In this document: positions 1 to 7,052 of the stretch, one piece after another
Position numbering within the stretch: the first letter of the stretch is position 1
How the letters are laid out: every line of letters starts with the position of its first letter
Assembly: GCA_946886365.1 (NCBI GenBank)
Contig: CAMPIM010000100.1
Span: forward strand, 1 to 13,379
Reading direction: 5' to 3'
Length of the DNA: 13,379 nt
From: an uncultured Novosphingobium sp.
Lineage (GTDB): Bacteria > Pseudomonadota > Alphaproteobacteria > Sphingomonadales > Sphingomonadaceae
The notes under the pieces: model-generated
What the model was told of the DNA's origin: nothing
Databases searched by the model: none
What the model saw: only the letters and a program-made list of their open reading frames with translations
Program-made: the position numbers and the translations under genes

Positions 1-212
1 CAAAGCTGATCCGCATGGGCCTCGACACCCTGCGCGTCATCGGCCGCAACTCGGCAGGCGTGCGCCTCTTCAACGTGTCCGACGACGAACATGTCGTCAG
101 CGCCGCGAAGATCGAGGAAAGCGACGAGGAAACCGAAGTCAGCACCCCCGCAGGCCTCGAAACCTCACCCGAAGTCAGCCCCGAATCCGACCCGGACCTC
201 ACCGAAGAGTGA
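1..212 (+). CDS. gyrA: DNA gyrase subunit A, C-terminal end (5' truncated)
   Basis: The reading frame is open from base 3 and ends at TGA 210-212, so only about 69 C-terminal residues are present. The visible part begins K-L-I-R-M and carries the segment LRVIGRNSAGVRLF followed by DEHVVSAAKI. This matches the last beta-pinwheel blade of the GyrA C-terminal DNA-wrapping domain, where IGRN.QGV and E.VV are the usual landmarks. An acidic Glu/Asp/Ser/Pro tail follows, as in many GyrA proteins. GyrA is the DNA-cleaving and wrapping subunit of type II topoisomerase; the catalytic tyrosine lies outside the window. Its stop overlaps the next start in a GTGA junction, implying cotranscription and coupled translation. 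ParC tails can look similar, but the IGRN blade and acidic tail favour GyrA. Confidence 0.85.
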   Translation, partial: KLIRMGLDTLRVIGRNSAGVRLFNVSDDEHVVSAAKIEESDEETEVSTPAGLETSPEVSPESDPDLTEE

Positions 213-556
213 CCGACCTCTTCGCCTACAAGATCCTGACCAAGGATCAGTATGACCAACTAAAGACCGACGGCGTGTTCAAGGGAGCACCCGTCGATCT
301 CGCCGACGGCTACATCCACATGTCCACCCGCGAACAGGCCGCCGAAACAGCGGCCAAGCACTTTGCGGGTCAGGACAATCTGGTAATGCTAATGGTCGAT
401 CTGGCCCCCTTCGGCGAAGCGCTGAAATGGGAAGAGTCACGCGGCGGCGCGCTGTTCCCGCACCTCTACACCGACCTGCCCCTGAGCGCGGTGGCAGGGA
501 AGGTCGTATTGCGGCTGGATGAGCAGGGCAAGCATCTGTTTCCGGCGGGCTTCTAA
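209..556 (+). CDS. DUF952 family protein
   Basis: This is a 115-residue protein starting with GTG at 209, overlapping the gyrA stop by four bases (GTGA), so translation is probably coupled. The sequence shows the DUF952 landmarks in order: AYKILT at the N-terminus, DGYIHMST with REQAAETA near residues 33-47, a DNLVMLMVDL strand near 56-65, and the motif WEESRGGALFPHLY near 74-87, followed by an AV strand. The length equals the usual single-domain size. There is no signal peptide or membrane segment, so it should be cytosolic. The biochemical function of the family is not established to my knowledge. Its place behind gyrA probably reflects shared transcription rather than a topoisomerase role. 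Confidence 0.9.
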   Translation: MTDLFAYKILTKDQYDQLKTDGVFKGAPVDLADGYIHMSTREQAAETAAKHFAGQDNLVMLMVDLAPFGEALKWEESRGGALFPHLYTDLPLSAVAGKVVLRLDEQGKHLFPAGF

Positions 557-559
557 CCC

Positions 560-588
560 CGTTCGTTTCGAGCGAAGTCGAGAAACGA
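560..588. repeat. Imperfect palindromic intergenic repeat
   Basis: Four bases after the DUF952 stop there is an imperfect palindrome. CGTTTC at 564-569 pairs with GAAACG at 582-587 around the loop GAGCGAAGTCGA. Elements of this kind, reading GTTTCGAGCGAAGTCGAGAAAC, are familiar as dispersed intergenic sequences in sphingomonad genomes. It might act as a 3'-end RNA hairpin for gyrA-DUF952, but no T-tract follows, so an intrinsic terminator is not shown. Confidence 0.55.
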
Positions 589-612
589 TCAGCGAAGCGC
601 ACCTCCTCCTCC

Positions 613-634
613 CGTCATTCCCGCGAAGGGTGGG
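613..634 (+). repeat. Degenerate REP-like half-unit
   Basis: The sequence CGTCATTCCCGCGAAGGG resembles one arm of the widespread REP-like unit CGTCATtCCcGCGaaggCGGGAATC, but the second arm has decayed to GGTGGGTGG. It lies between the DUF952 gene and the 3' end of the AT-rich minus-strand membrane protein gene. A related inverted pair is at 11055-11134. Confidence 0.4.
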
Positions 635-695
635 TGGATAACGGAATAGCGGCTTTGAACCGCAACACATAGCTAAGCAGACACCGACTTATAAA

Positions 696-1109
696 TCAGG
701 GCTGAACTTCTTGAACGAGTTTGGCCTCAAAAAGAGCCTCCAAAAACTCCTGCACAGCGAAGGCCCCATCGCCGGGAGTAAAGCGGATACTCAGTATGTC
801 TTGCGTTGATTCGGAAAGGAACTCCCCGACCCAGCCGCTTGATTTGGCCACCTCAAGGGCCAATGGAGCTTGCGCTGGCGCGCAGCGAAACATGACTGGC
901 CGCGCATCTATGTTGTCGATTGCAGCGAGCGCCCTATTTAATCGCCTTTTCCTAGCGGATCCAAATATCGTTCCCACAGTGAGAGTACCAAGGATCGCAA
1001 CGATCGATATAAACAAAAACTGATCTGCTCCAAAAAAATGTGAGCTAGCGAGCGCAAGAGTGACCCAAAACAATGCTCCGCCGAAGGATACCATCATTCG
1101 GCTAATCAT
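696..1109 (-). CDS. Hypothetical two-helix membrane protein
   Basis: I do not recognise the family. The start is taken as the ATG at 1107-1109, preceded by GAGGGGG at eight bases. A GTG nine bases further upstream (1116-1118) would sit directly on that Shine-Dalgarno sequence and is less likely. The 137-residue product has two hydrophobic segments, about 8-26 and 30-50. A basic RKRR cluster at 53-56 follows, placing the C-terminal domain (about 57-137) in the cytoplasm by the positive-inside rule. That domain is mixed alpha/beta in appearance, with VMFRCAPAQAPLALEVAKSS and a C-terminal acidic helix FLEALFEAKLVQE. Hand counts of two 60-base rows in the gene give 42-48% GC, clearly below the flanking genes, suggesting acquired DNA. 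A coding call is supported by the good ribosome site and by clear membrane topology. Confidence 0.6.
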   Translation of the reverse strand: MISRMMVSFGGALFWVTLALASSHFFGADQFLFISIVAILGTLTVGTIFGSARKRRLNRALAAIDNIDARPVMFRCAPAQAPLALEVAKSSGWVGEFLSESTQDILSIRFTPGDGAFAVQEFLEALFEAKLVQEVQP

Positions 1110-1252
1110 TCCCGTCACCCCCTCGCGTCAACCGGCATCGTAATCTTCACCGACATCATCAACAGTTTGCTGTGATGCACAACAGTAAGGTGCTCCTGCT
1201 AGCGTCCGATTTTAGGTTTAACCCTATGCTGATTAATAGCGTCAGGTGGTCG

Positions 1253-2377
1253 CTAGCGGCACTTGCGCCTCTCCATCTTCACCACCCTCCCACTCTTCAC
1301 CCAATAATCAAACCTGCCCCACCTGATCCGCCGCGAACAAGCCGCCGCCAACTGCATGCCCCAATGCACCCAGCACACCGCAAACGGCGCCAACACATCC
1401 CACCAAAGCGACCGCCGCGCCGTCCGAGCCTGCTCCGGGTGCACCACCCCCGCGATGATCCGTCGCCGCACCAGTGCTCGTCCCACCGCCGCTGCATAAC
1501 CCACCGCCAGAGCGCTCCATCCGCCCCAACCCAACACCCACAACCAGCCCAAAGCCTGTACGCCCACGACGGCGGCAGCAATCCCCCACATCCCCGGACT
1601 ATTCGTCCAGATATGCCGATACTGCCGCACCCCAAACGCAATCGCACCCCGCACCTCCATCGGCGAAGCCACCAGCAAATCCCGCACCGGCCGCAACCGC
1701 AGCTTCGCGCGCCACCCGGCCAGCCCGATCGCCATGTCATCCGACAACCGCCCCGCCAGCGCCGCATCCAGATCGAGCCGCTCCGCCACCTCCCGCGTCA
1801 GGGCCATAGCTCCACCCCAGGGCATGGTCGCGCCAGCAGCCCGAGGCAAAGTCGCCAATTGCATCTCCACCGCCCCCACCAGCGCGGCCACCGCACTCCG
1901 CTCGGGCAACAACAGCCGATATCCGGTCACGATATCCGCCTTTCCCCGCACCAGAGGAAAGAGCAACCGCCCCACCAACCGGACCGGCGGCTCAATGTCC
2001 GCGTCAACGAACACCAGATAGCGATCCTCCGGCCGCAAAGCCCGCAAAGCCGCCCGCAATTTATGAACTTTCTGCCCTTCATCCACCGCGACACCCGCGC
2101 GGACGATCTGCACCCAATCCTCCTCGCGAGCCGCCAAAGCCTCCGCCGCCGCGCACCCGCCACTCGAAGCAATCACCAACCGAAACCGAGCCGTCTGCGC
2201 CTTCAACCGCGCGATCAATTCCGCCCCGCCGTCCCAGTCATCCCGCACGGACAACAGCACGACCACGCCATCAGGCGCCTCCTCCTGACGATCGACCGGC
2301 AGATGCCGCCAGTAGTTCAACACCCCCAGCAGCGTCAGCCCCTGCAACAGCACCCACGCCCAAAAGGCCCAACCCAT
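1253..2377 (-). CDS. Membrane glycosyltransferase, GT2/GT21 (ceramide glucosyltransferase-like)
   Basis: This 374-residue protein has the architecture of ceramide-glucosyltransferase-like enzymes. There is one N-terminal membrane helix (about 3-21), a cytosolic GT-A domain, and C-terminal helices (about 264-288 and 327-347). Visible motifs are GQKVHKL at 101-107 (the G.N.K...L-type loop), the nucleotide-sugar/metal DAD at 125-127, GGAMA at 188-192, the acidic SDDMAIG at 212-218 (general-base region), and RQYRHIW at 251-257, at the place of the family's (Q/R)xxRW box. The C-terminal WGRFDYWVKSG resembles the WRGR.Y...GG tail of these enzymes. It should transfer a sugar from a nucleotide donor to a lipid at the inner membrane. 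Ceramide is an attractive acceptor because sphingomonads make glycosphingolipids, but that is inference; hopanoid- or other lipid-linked GT2 enzymes look similar. It diverges from the acyltransferase gene across 38 bp. Confidence 0.85.
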   Translation of the reverse strand: MGWAFWAWVLLQGLTLLGVLNYWRHLPVDRQEEAPDGVVVLLSVRDDWDGGAELIARLKAQTARFRLVIASSGGCAAAEALAAREEDWVQIVRAGVAVDEGQKVHKLRAALRALRPEDRYLVFVDADIEPPVRLVGRLLFPLVRGKADIVTGYRLLLPERSAVAALVGAVEMQLATLPRAAGATMPWGGAMALTREVAERLDLDAALAGRLSDDMAIGLAGWRAKLRLRPVRDLLVASPMEVRGAIAFGVRQYRHIWTNSPGMWGIAAAVVGVQALGWLWVLGWGGWSALAVGYAAAVGRALVRRRIIAGVVHPEQARTARRSLWWDVLAPFAVCWVHWGMQLAAACSRRIRWGRFDYWVKSGRVVKMERRKCR

Positions 2378-2415
2378 CGTAAATCCAAGCCCTTTACCGC
2401 CCCGACCGCTGCTGT

Positions 2416-3279
2416 ATGACGCTTGGCAAGATGCTCTCCAACCCTTTTCTCTTCACCCTCCTGCGCCTGCTCCCCGCATCCCTTGCCTCATGGCTGGGCG
2501 GATGGCTGTCGGCGAACGTCGCACGCAGGACCATGAAGGTGCGGGACCAGCGCGCCCGCGCCAACCTCGCCCTCCTGCGCCCGGACCTGGACGAAACCAC
2601 GCGCGAGGCCATGCTCACCCGCCGCTGGTTCAATCTCGGTCGCACGATGGCCGAACTCGCCAATATCGACCGCCTCGTGAACAACCGGCATGTCAGCATC
2701 GCGAACGAACCCGCCTATCGGGAAGCGCTGGCCTCGCCCCGCCCCATGATCTTTCTGACCACGCATATCGGCAACTGGGATTTGCTCGCCGCCCATCTGA
2801 AAGCGTCAACGGATCGTCCCGGCCTCGGCGTCTACGACCCTCCTTCCGACCCTGCTCAGGCCAAGATGCTGAAGCGGGCACGGGAAAGCTATATGGGTGA
2901 AGCCATCACCGGCAGCGGCGCCGCCCGATCGATCCTGCGTCACCTTGCGGAAAAGGACAGGGCGATGCTCTACATCTTGGTGGACGAACGGAGGGATCGA
3001 CAGGTCTGGTTCCCGCGCTTCGGCAGAAATGTGGAACCGTCGGGAAATCTTTCCATCGCGCTACGCCTCGCCCGGCGCAGCAACGCCCGCTTCCTGCCTT
3101 TCACCTTGGCAAGAACCCAGGGCGCTCATTTCCGTCTCGATTGGCACCCGCCGCTTGATCCTCTGATCATGGACGAAACCGATCTGCTGGATCAGGTCGA
3201 CGCCTTCCTGGGCAAAGCCTGCATCGACCATGCGGACCAATGGCTCGCCCTGCATGACATGGATTTGACGACCCCTTGA
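2416..3279 (+). CDS. LpxL/HtrB-family lysophospholipid-type acyltransferase
   Basis: The 287-residue protein has a hydrophobic N-terminal segment (about 8-35) consistent with membrane attachment. It has the acyltransferase catalytic signature H-x4-D as THIGNWD (His117, Asp122), inside the LTTHIGNWD context typical of lipid A late acyltransferases (PF03279). The block LVDERRD.QVWFPRFGRNVEPSG at about 189-210 corresponds to the substrate/acyl-pocket region of the family. Length is normal. These enzymes move an acyl chain from acyl-ACP to a lipid; lipid A is the textbook acceptor, but sphingomonads generally lack LPS, so the acceptor here is open. The C-terminus reads DQWLALHDMDL where the family usually has W.HRRW. 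ATG 2416 has no clear Shine-Dalgarno sequence; ATG 2431 is an alternative start. It is upstream of trpF in the same direction with a 50-bp gap. Confidence 0.85.
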   Translation: MTLGKMLSNPFLFTLLRLLPASLASWLGGWLSANVARRTMKVRDQRARANLALLRPDLDETTREAMLTRRWFNLGRTMAELANIDRLVNNRHVSIANEPAYREALASPRPMIFLTTHIGNWDLLAAHLKASTDRPGLGVYDPPSDPAQAKMLKRARESYMGEAITGSGAARSILRHLAEKDRAMLYILVDERRDRQVWFPRFGRNVEPSGNLSIALRLARRSNARFLPFTLARTQGAHFRLDWHPPLDPLIMDETDLLDQVDAFLGKACIDHADQWLALHDMDLTTP

Positions 3280-3293
3280 GTAGCACGGAGCAT

Positions 3294-3320
3294 ATGGTTC
3301 TCGGTGACCTCACCCGCTAA
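3294..3320 (+). other. Possible 8-codon leader ORF upstream of trpF
   Basis: ATG at 3294 opens a minimal frame encoding MVLGDLTR and stopping at TAA 3318-3320, nine bases before the trpF ATG. GGAG at 3287-3290 is well placed for it (spacing 3), whereas trpF itself has no recognisable Shine-Dalgarno sequence (AAGCCCCCAA precedes its ATG). This may be a translational entry point for trpF by coupling. It contains no tryptophan codons, so it is not a classical trp attenuator peptide. Chance occurrence remains possible. Confidence 0.25.
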
Positions 3321-3329
3321 AGCCCCCAA

Positions 3330-3974
3330 ATGTCCCGACTCGCCATAAAGATCTGCGGCCTTTCCACACCCGACACAGTCGGCGCAGCTATCCGCGCAGG
3401 CGCGCCCCACCTCGGCTTCGTCCATTTCGCTAAAAGCCCACGCCATGTCGAAGCGGACCAACTGCGCGCACTCACCTCAACCGTCCCCGCCCATATCGAG
3501 CGCGTCGCCGTCCTCGTAGACCCCACCGACGAAACCCTAGCCGAACTCACGGCAACAAACGCCCTTACCGCCCTGCAACTCCACGGCAAGGAAAGCCCGG
3601 AGCGCACCGCCGCCATCCGACAGCGCTTCAACCTCCCCGTCTGGAAAGCCATTTCGGTGAAAACCCGCGCCGACATCGACGCCGCAAAAGCCTATACCGG
3701 CGCGGCCGACCTCCTGCTCTTCGACGCCAAGACACCGGACGGCGCGGCGCTGCCCGGCGGCATGGGCCTACGCTTCGACTGGACCCTGCTGCGCGGCGTC
3801 CCCATATCCATGCCCTGGGGCCTTTCCGGAGGTCTCGGCATCGACAATGTCGCCGAAGCGATCCGCATCACCGGCGCCCCGATGATTGACGTTTCTTCCG
3901 GCGTGGAAAGCGCGCCGGGCATCAAGAGTGTGGACAAGATCATGGCCTTCTGCAAAGCGGCACAGCAATCATGA
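3330..3974 (+). CDS. trpF: Phosphoribosylanthranilate isomerase
   Basis: The 214-residue (beta/alpha)8 enzyme catalyses the Amadori rearrangement of N-(5'-phosphoribosyl)anthranilate to CdRP in tryptophan synthesis. The N-terminal KICGLS carries the catalytic Cys9, and LLLFDAK places the general acid at Asp132. [12 protein letters not shown] (140-151), LSGGLG (165-170) and DVSSGVE (187-193) are the usual substrate and phosphate-binding loops. Length is normal for a monofunctional TrpF. It is the first gene of the trp block and overlaps trpB by four bases (ATGA), so the two are translationally coupled. The start codon lacks an obvious ribosome site; see the leader ORF just upstream. Confidence 0.97.
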   Translation: MSRLAIKICGLSTPDTVGAAIRAGAPHLGFVHFAKSPRHVEADQLRALTSTVPAHIERVAVLVDPTDETLAELTATNALTALQLHGKESPERTAAIRQRFNLPVWKAISVKTRADIDAAKAYTGAADLLLFDAKTPDGAALPGGMGLRFDWTLLRGVPISMPWGLSGGLGIDNVAEAIRITGAPMIDVSSGVESAPGIKSVDKIMAFCKAAQQS

Positions 3975-5200
3975 CCATCAATAACTCCCTCCGCTCGCAA
4001 CCCGATGCTTCGGGCCATTTCGGCTCCTTCGGCGGCCGCTATGTCGCGGAAACGCTGATGCCGCTCATCCTGGAGTTGGAGAAGGTCTATAAGGAAGCGA
4101 GGCAGGACCCCGCTTTCGAGGAAGAGTTTGAGGAACTGCTGCGCAACTATGTCGGCCGTCCCAACCCGCTTTACTATGCCAGCCGCCTGACCGAAGCGCT
4201 CCGCGCCGATGCGCCCGAGGGTAAAGGCGCGAAAATCTATCTGAAGCGCGAAGAACTCAACCACACCGGCGCGCACAAGATCAACAATTGCATCGGCCAG
4301 GCGCTGCTAGCCCGCCGCATGGGCAAGAAGAAGGTCATCGCCGAAACCGGCGCGGGCCAGCATGGCGTCGCCACCGCCACCGTCGCCGCCCTGTTCGGCA
4401 TGGAATGCAAGATTTTCATGGGCGCGAAGGACGTCGAGCGGCAAAAGCCCAACGTCTTCCGCATGAAGCTATTGGGCGCGGAAGTCATCCCCGTCGTTTC
4501 CGGCTCGCAGACGCTCAAGGACGCGATGAACGATGCTCTGCGCCACTGGGTCTCGAACGTCCACGACACTTTCTACATCATTGGCACGGCAGCAGGCCCA
4601 CACCCCTATCCGGAACTGGTTCGCGACTTCCAGTCGGTGATCGGCCGCGAAGCGCGCGAGCAGATTCTCGAGATCGAAGGCCGCCTGCCTGACATGCTGA
4701 TCGCTCCGGTCGGTGGCGGCTCGAACGCGATCGGCCTTTTCCATCCGTTCCTTGACGATGTTGAGGTCAAGATGATCGGCGTGGAAGCAGCAGGCGAGGG
4801 CCTCACCGGCAAACATGCCGCGTCCCTCGCAGGCGGCGCGTCGGGCATCCTGCACGGCAATCGCACCTATCTGCTCCAGGACGAGGATGGCCAGATCACC
4901 GAAGCGCACAGCATTTCGGCGGGTCTCGACTATCCCGGCATCGGCCCTGAACATAGCTGGCTGCACGAGATCGGCCGCGTCCAGTACATGCCGATCACCG
5001 ATGACGAAGCGCTCGCCAGCTTCCAGAAGCTCGCCGCTCTCGAAGGCATCATCCCCGCGCTGGAATCCGCCCACGCCATCGCCAGCGCGGAAAAGGTCGC
5101 GCCAACGATGGACGCGGACCAGATCATCATCGTCAACCTCTCGGGCCGGGGCGACAAGGACATCTTCACCGTCGCCGACGCGCTGGGAGTGGAGATGTGA
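3971..5200 (+). CDS. trpB: Tryptophan synthase beta chain
   Basis: The 409-residue PLP enzyme condenses indole with L-serine to tryptophan. The PLP-binding lysine is Lys103 in [11 protein letters not shown]. The catalytic glutamate is Glu125 in AETGAGQHG. The cofactor-phosphate loop is GGGSNA at 248-253, and SGRGDKD (391-397) is the C-terminal PLP-ring loop. The N-terminal [14 protein letters not shown] is typical of TrpB1, the form that pairs with TrpA for indole channelling. The ATG overlaps the trpF stop. Unlike the other junctions in this operon, its stop is separated from trpA by 147 bp filled with palindromic repeats. Confidence 0.98.
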   Translation: MTINNSLRSQPDASGHFGSFGGRYVAETLMPLILELEKVYKEARQDPAFEEEFEELLRNYVGRPNPLYYASRLTEALRADAPEGKGAKIYLKREELNHTGAHKINNCIGQALLARRMGKKKVIAETGAGQHGVATATVAALFGMECKIFMGAKDVERQKPNVFRMKLLGAEVIPVVSGSQTLKDAMNDALRHWVSNVHDTFYIIGTAAGPHPYPELVRDFQSVIGREAREQILEIEGRLPDMLIAPVGGGSNAIGLFHPFLDDVEVKMIGVEAAGEGLTGKHAASLAGGASGILHGNRTYLLQDEDGQITEAHSISAGLDYPGIGPEHSWLHEIGRVQYMPITDDEALASFQKLAALEGIIPALESAHAIASAEKVAPTMDADQIIIVNLSGRGDKDIFTVADALGVEM

Positions 5201-5229
5201 GCGGGTTTCCCAACATCTCAACCCCTCCC

Positions 5230-5256
5230 CCGTTCGGGCTGAGCTTGTCGAAGCCC
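5230..5256 (+). repeat. Palindromic repeat unit, arm 1, between trpB and trpA
   Basis: The sequence CCGTTCGGGCTGAGCTTGTCGAAGCCC is a full-length copy of a dispersed intergenic unit common in sphingomonad genomes. Here it starts 30 bp after the trpB stop. It forms an inverted pair with 5280-5332: CCGTTCG pairs with CGAACGG and GTCGAAG pairs with CTTCGAC across a loop rich in AAAGAAAG. In the trpBA transcript this would fold into a long stem-loop. Confidence 0.7.
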
Positions 5257-5279
5257 ATCACTTCTCTCAAAGAAAGAAA

Positions 5280-5332
5280 AGCCCTTCGACATCTGAGCGA
5301 GACAAGTGGCTCGTTCAGACAGGGCGAACGGA
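5280..5332 (-). repeat. Palindromic repeat unit, arm 2, with nested hairpin
   Basis: Read on the minus strand this begins CCGTTCGCCCTG and ends GTCGAAGGGC, the ends of the same unit as at 5230-5256. The middle is longer: on the plus strand it is CTGAGCGAG, an eight-base loop ACAAGTGG, then CTCGTTCAG, a 9-bp stem with a single G-T wobble. The unit therefore carries its own internal hairpin. It ends 15 bases before the trpA start. Confidence 0.65.
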
Positions 5333-5347
5333 TGTTGGAATTTCACT

Positions 5348-6178
5348 GTGACCGCTGACCGCCTCGCCACCCGCTTCGCCACCTGCAAGGAAGCAGGCCG
5401 CGCCGCCCTCATCACCTTCGTGACCGCAGGCGACCCGACCGTTGCCGCCACCCCGGCAATCCTTGACGCGCTCGTCGCGGGCGGCGCGGACATCATCGAA
5501 CTCGGCATGCCCTTCACCGATCCTATGGCAGACGGCCCCGCGATCGAACTCGCAAACCTGCGCAGCCTCGGGTCAGGCACGAAGACGAAGGATATCTTTC
5601 ACCTCGCGACCACCTTCCGCGCCCGGCACCCGCATATACCGCTGATCCTCATGGGCTATGCCAATCCCATGCTGATCCGCGGCTCCGAATGGTTTGCGCA
5701 GCAGTGTCGCGAAGCAGGCGTGGACGGCGTGATCTGTGTCGATGTCCCGCCTGAAGAGGACGCGGAGATCGGCCCGGCCCTGCGCGCGGCAGGCGTTCAC
5801 CTGATCCGCCTTGCAACGCCGACCACCGACGCTGCTCGCCTGCCCGCCGTGCTCGATGGCGCTAGCGGCTTCCTCTACCATGTCGCCGTCGCAGGCGTGA
5901 CCGGTAAGCAGCAGGCGGCCCAAACAGCCGTAGAGCAGGCCGTTGAGAAGCTGAAGGCCGCAACTGATCTGCCCATCGCAGTCGGTTTCGGCGTGCGCTC
6001 CGCCGAGCAGGCAGCCGCCATCGGCCGCGTCGCAGACGGCGTCGTCGTCGGGTCAGCCATTGTCGATATCGTCGGCTCGCATGGCGATGCCGCCGCGCCC
6101 TTCGTTCAGGAGTTCGTCGCCACATTGAGCGGCGCTCTCAAAGCCAACAGCCCCCATTTCCGGGAGACCGCCGCATGA
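5348..6178 (+). CDS. trpA: Tryptophan synthase alpha chain
   Basis: The enzyme cleaves indole-3-glycerol phosphate to indole, which passes to TrpB. Start chosen at GTG 5348: the family N-terminus ([20 protein letters not shown]) begins just after it, and TTGGA lies eight bases upstream. The frame extends further up to a GTG at 5306, but those codons lie inside the palindromic repeat and add nothing TrpA-like. The 276-residue length is normal. FVTAGDP at 24-30, catalytic Glu51 in IELGMPF and Asp62 in DPMADGPAI match the Glu49/Asp60 pair of the Salmonella enzyme. GFGVRSAEQ and [11 protein letters not shown] near the C-terminus form the phosphate-binding loops. The stop overlaps accD by ATGA. 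Confidence 0.97.
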   Translation: MTADRLATRFATCKEAGRAALITFVTAGDPTVAATPAILDALVAGGADIIELGMPFTDPMADGPAIELANLRSLGSGTKTKDIFHLATTFRARHPHIPLILMGYANPMLIRGSEWFAQQCREAGVDGVICVDVPPEEDAEIGPALRAAGVHLIRLATPTTDAARLPAVLDGASGFLYHVAVAGVTGKQQAAQTAVEQAVEKLKAATDLPIAVGFGVRSAEQAAAIGRVADGVVVGSAIVDIVGSHGDAAAPFVQEFVATLSGALKANSPHFRETAA

Positions 6179-7026
6179 GCTGGATCAACCGCGTCCGCAA
6201 GGCCGTTCCCTTCCTCGCAAAGAAGGAAACCACCGCCGAGACGCTGTGGCACAAATGCCCGTCCTGCACCGAGATGATCTTCATCAAGGAGTGGGAGGAT
6301 AATCTGTCCGTCTGCCCGCGCTGCGACCATCACGGCCGCATCGGCCCGTCCGAGCGGTTCGAGCAAATCCTCGACGCAGGCTTCATCCTGCTGCCCACCC
6401 CGCCGGTGCAGGAAGACCCGCTCAAGTTCCGCGATTCCAAGCGCTATCCCGATCGCATAAAGGCTGCCCGCGCGCAGACCGGCGACCAGGACGCGCTCAT
6501 CAACGCACGCGGCGCGATCGACGACGTTCCGCTGGTCATGGGCGTCCAGAATTTCGCCTTCATGGGCGGCTCCATGGGCATGGGCGTCGGCGCGGCGTTC
6601 ATCCAAGGGGTCAATGAAGCCATCGGCCACAAATGCCCCTATGTCATCTTCACGGCGGCAGGTGGCGCACGCATGCAGGAGGGCATCTTGTCCCTCATGC
6701 AGATGCCGCGCTCGACTGTCGCGATCCAGAAGCTGCACGCGGCGGGCCTGCCCTATATCGTCGTTCTGACCGACCCAACGACCGGCGGCGTCACCGCAAG
6801 CTACGCCATGCTGGGCGACGTCCAGATCGCCGAGCCCAATGCACTGATCGGCTTCGCGGGCCAGCGCGTCATCGAAAGCACGATCCGCGAAAAGCTGCCG
6901 GACGGCTTCCAGCGCGCCGAATATCTTCTGGAACATGGCATGCTCGACATGGTCGTGCATCGCAGCGAATTACGCGACACGCTGGCCCGAGTGATCGGCT
7001 ATCTAGCCCCTCGCGCAGCCGCCTGA
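6175..7026 (+). CDS. accD: Acetyl-CoA carboxylase carboxyltransferase subunit beta
   Basis: This 283-residue subunit of the AccA2D2 carboxyltransferase moves CO2 from carboxybiotin to acetyl-CoA, giving malonyl-CoA for fatty-acid synthesis. The N-terminal zinc ribbon is complete: Cys28, Cys31 (CPSC) and Cys47, Cys50 (CPRC). Then comes the crotonase-like fold, with [11 protein letters not shown] (acyl-CoA loop), [11 protein letters not shown] and [16 protein letters not shown]. The C-terminal [13 protein letters not shown] is typical of bacterial AccD. The ATGA overlap with trpA makes it part of the same transcript; trpFBA-accD-folC is a known alphaproteobacterial arrangement. Confidence 0.97.
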   Translation: MSWINRVRKAVPFLAKKETTAETLWHKCPSCTEMIFIKEWEDNLSVCPRCDHHGRIGPSERFEQILDAGFILLPTPPVQEDPLKFRDSKRYPDRIKAARAQTGDQDALINARGAIDDVPLVMGVQNFAFMGGSMGMGVGAAFIQGVNEAIGHKCPYVIFTAAGGARMQEGILSLMQMPRSTVAIQKLHAAGLPYIVVLTDPTTGGVTASYAMLGDVQIAEPNALIGFAGQRVIESTIREKLPDGFQRAEYLLEHGMLDMVVHRSELRDTLARVIGYLAPRAAA

Positions 7027-7052
7027 CGCGATGGCGCGAGGAACATAGGGCC

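Noticed and set aside
1172..2419. 415-codon plus-strand frame antisense to the glycosyltransferase
   Set aside because: Its translation is dominated by Pro, His, Arg and Gln, typical of the reverse complement of a high-GC gene; the minus-strand GT has clear family motifs.
3294..3320. Classical trp attenuator leader peptide
   Set aside because: The small ORF has no Trp codons and there is no terminator/antiterminator pair before trpF.
4469..5221. 250-codon minus-strand frame antisense to trpB
   Set aside because: It is a shadow of trpB produced by high third-position GC; no family motifs or ribosome site.
5306..5347. N-terminal extension of TrpA by 14 residues from GTG 5306
   Set aside because: These codons are inside the palindromic repeat and resemble nothing in TrpA; GTG 5348 has a plausible ribosome site and gives the normal length.
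6633..7052. N-terminal extension of folC by 140 codons
   Set aside because: It overlaps accD out of frame and shows no FolC similarity; the family N-terminus begins at ATG 7053.
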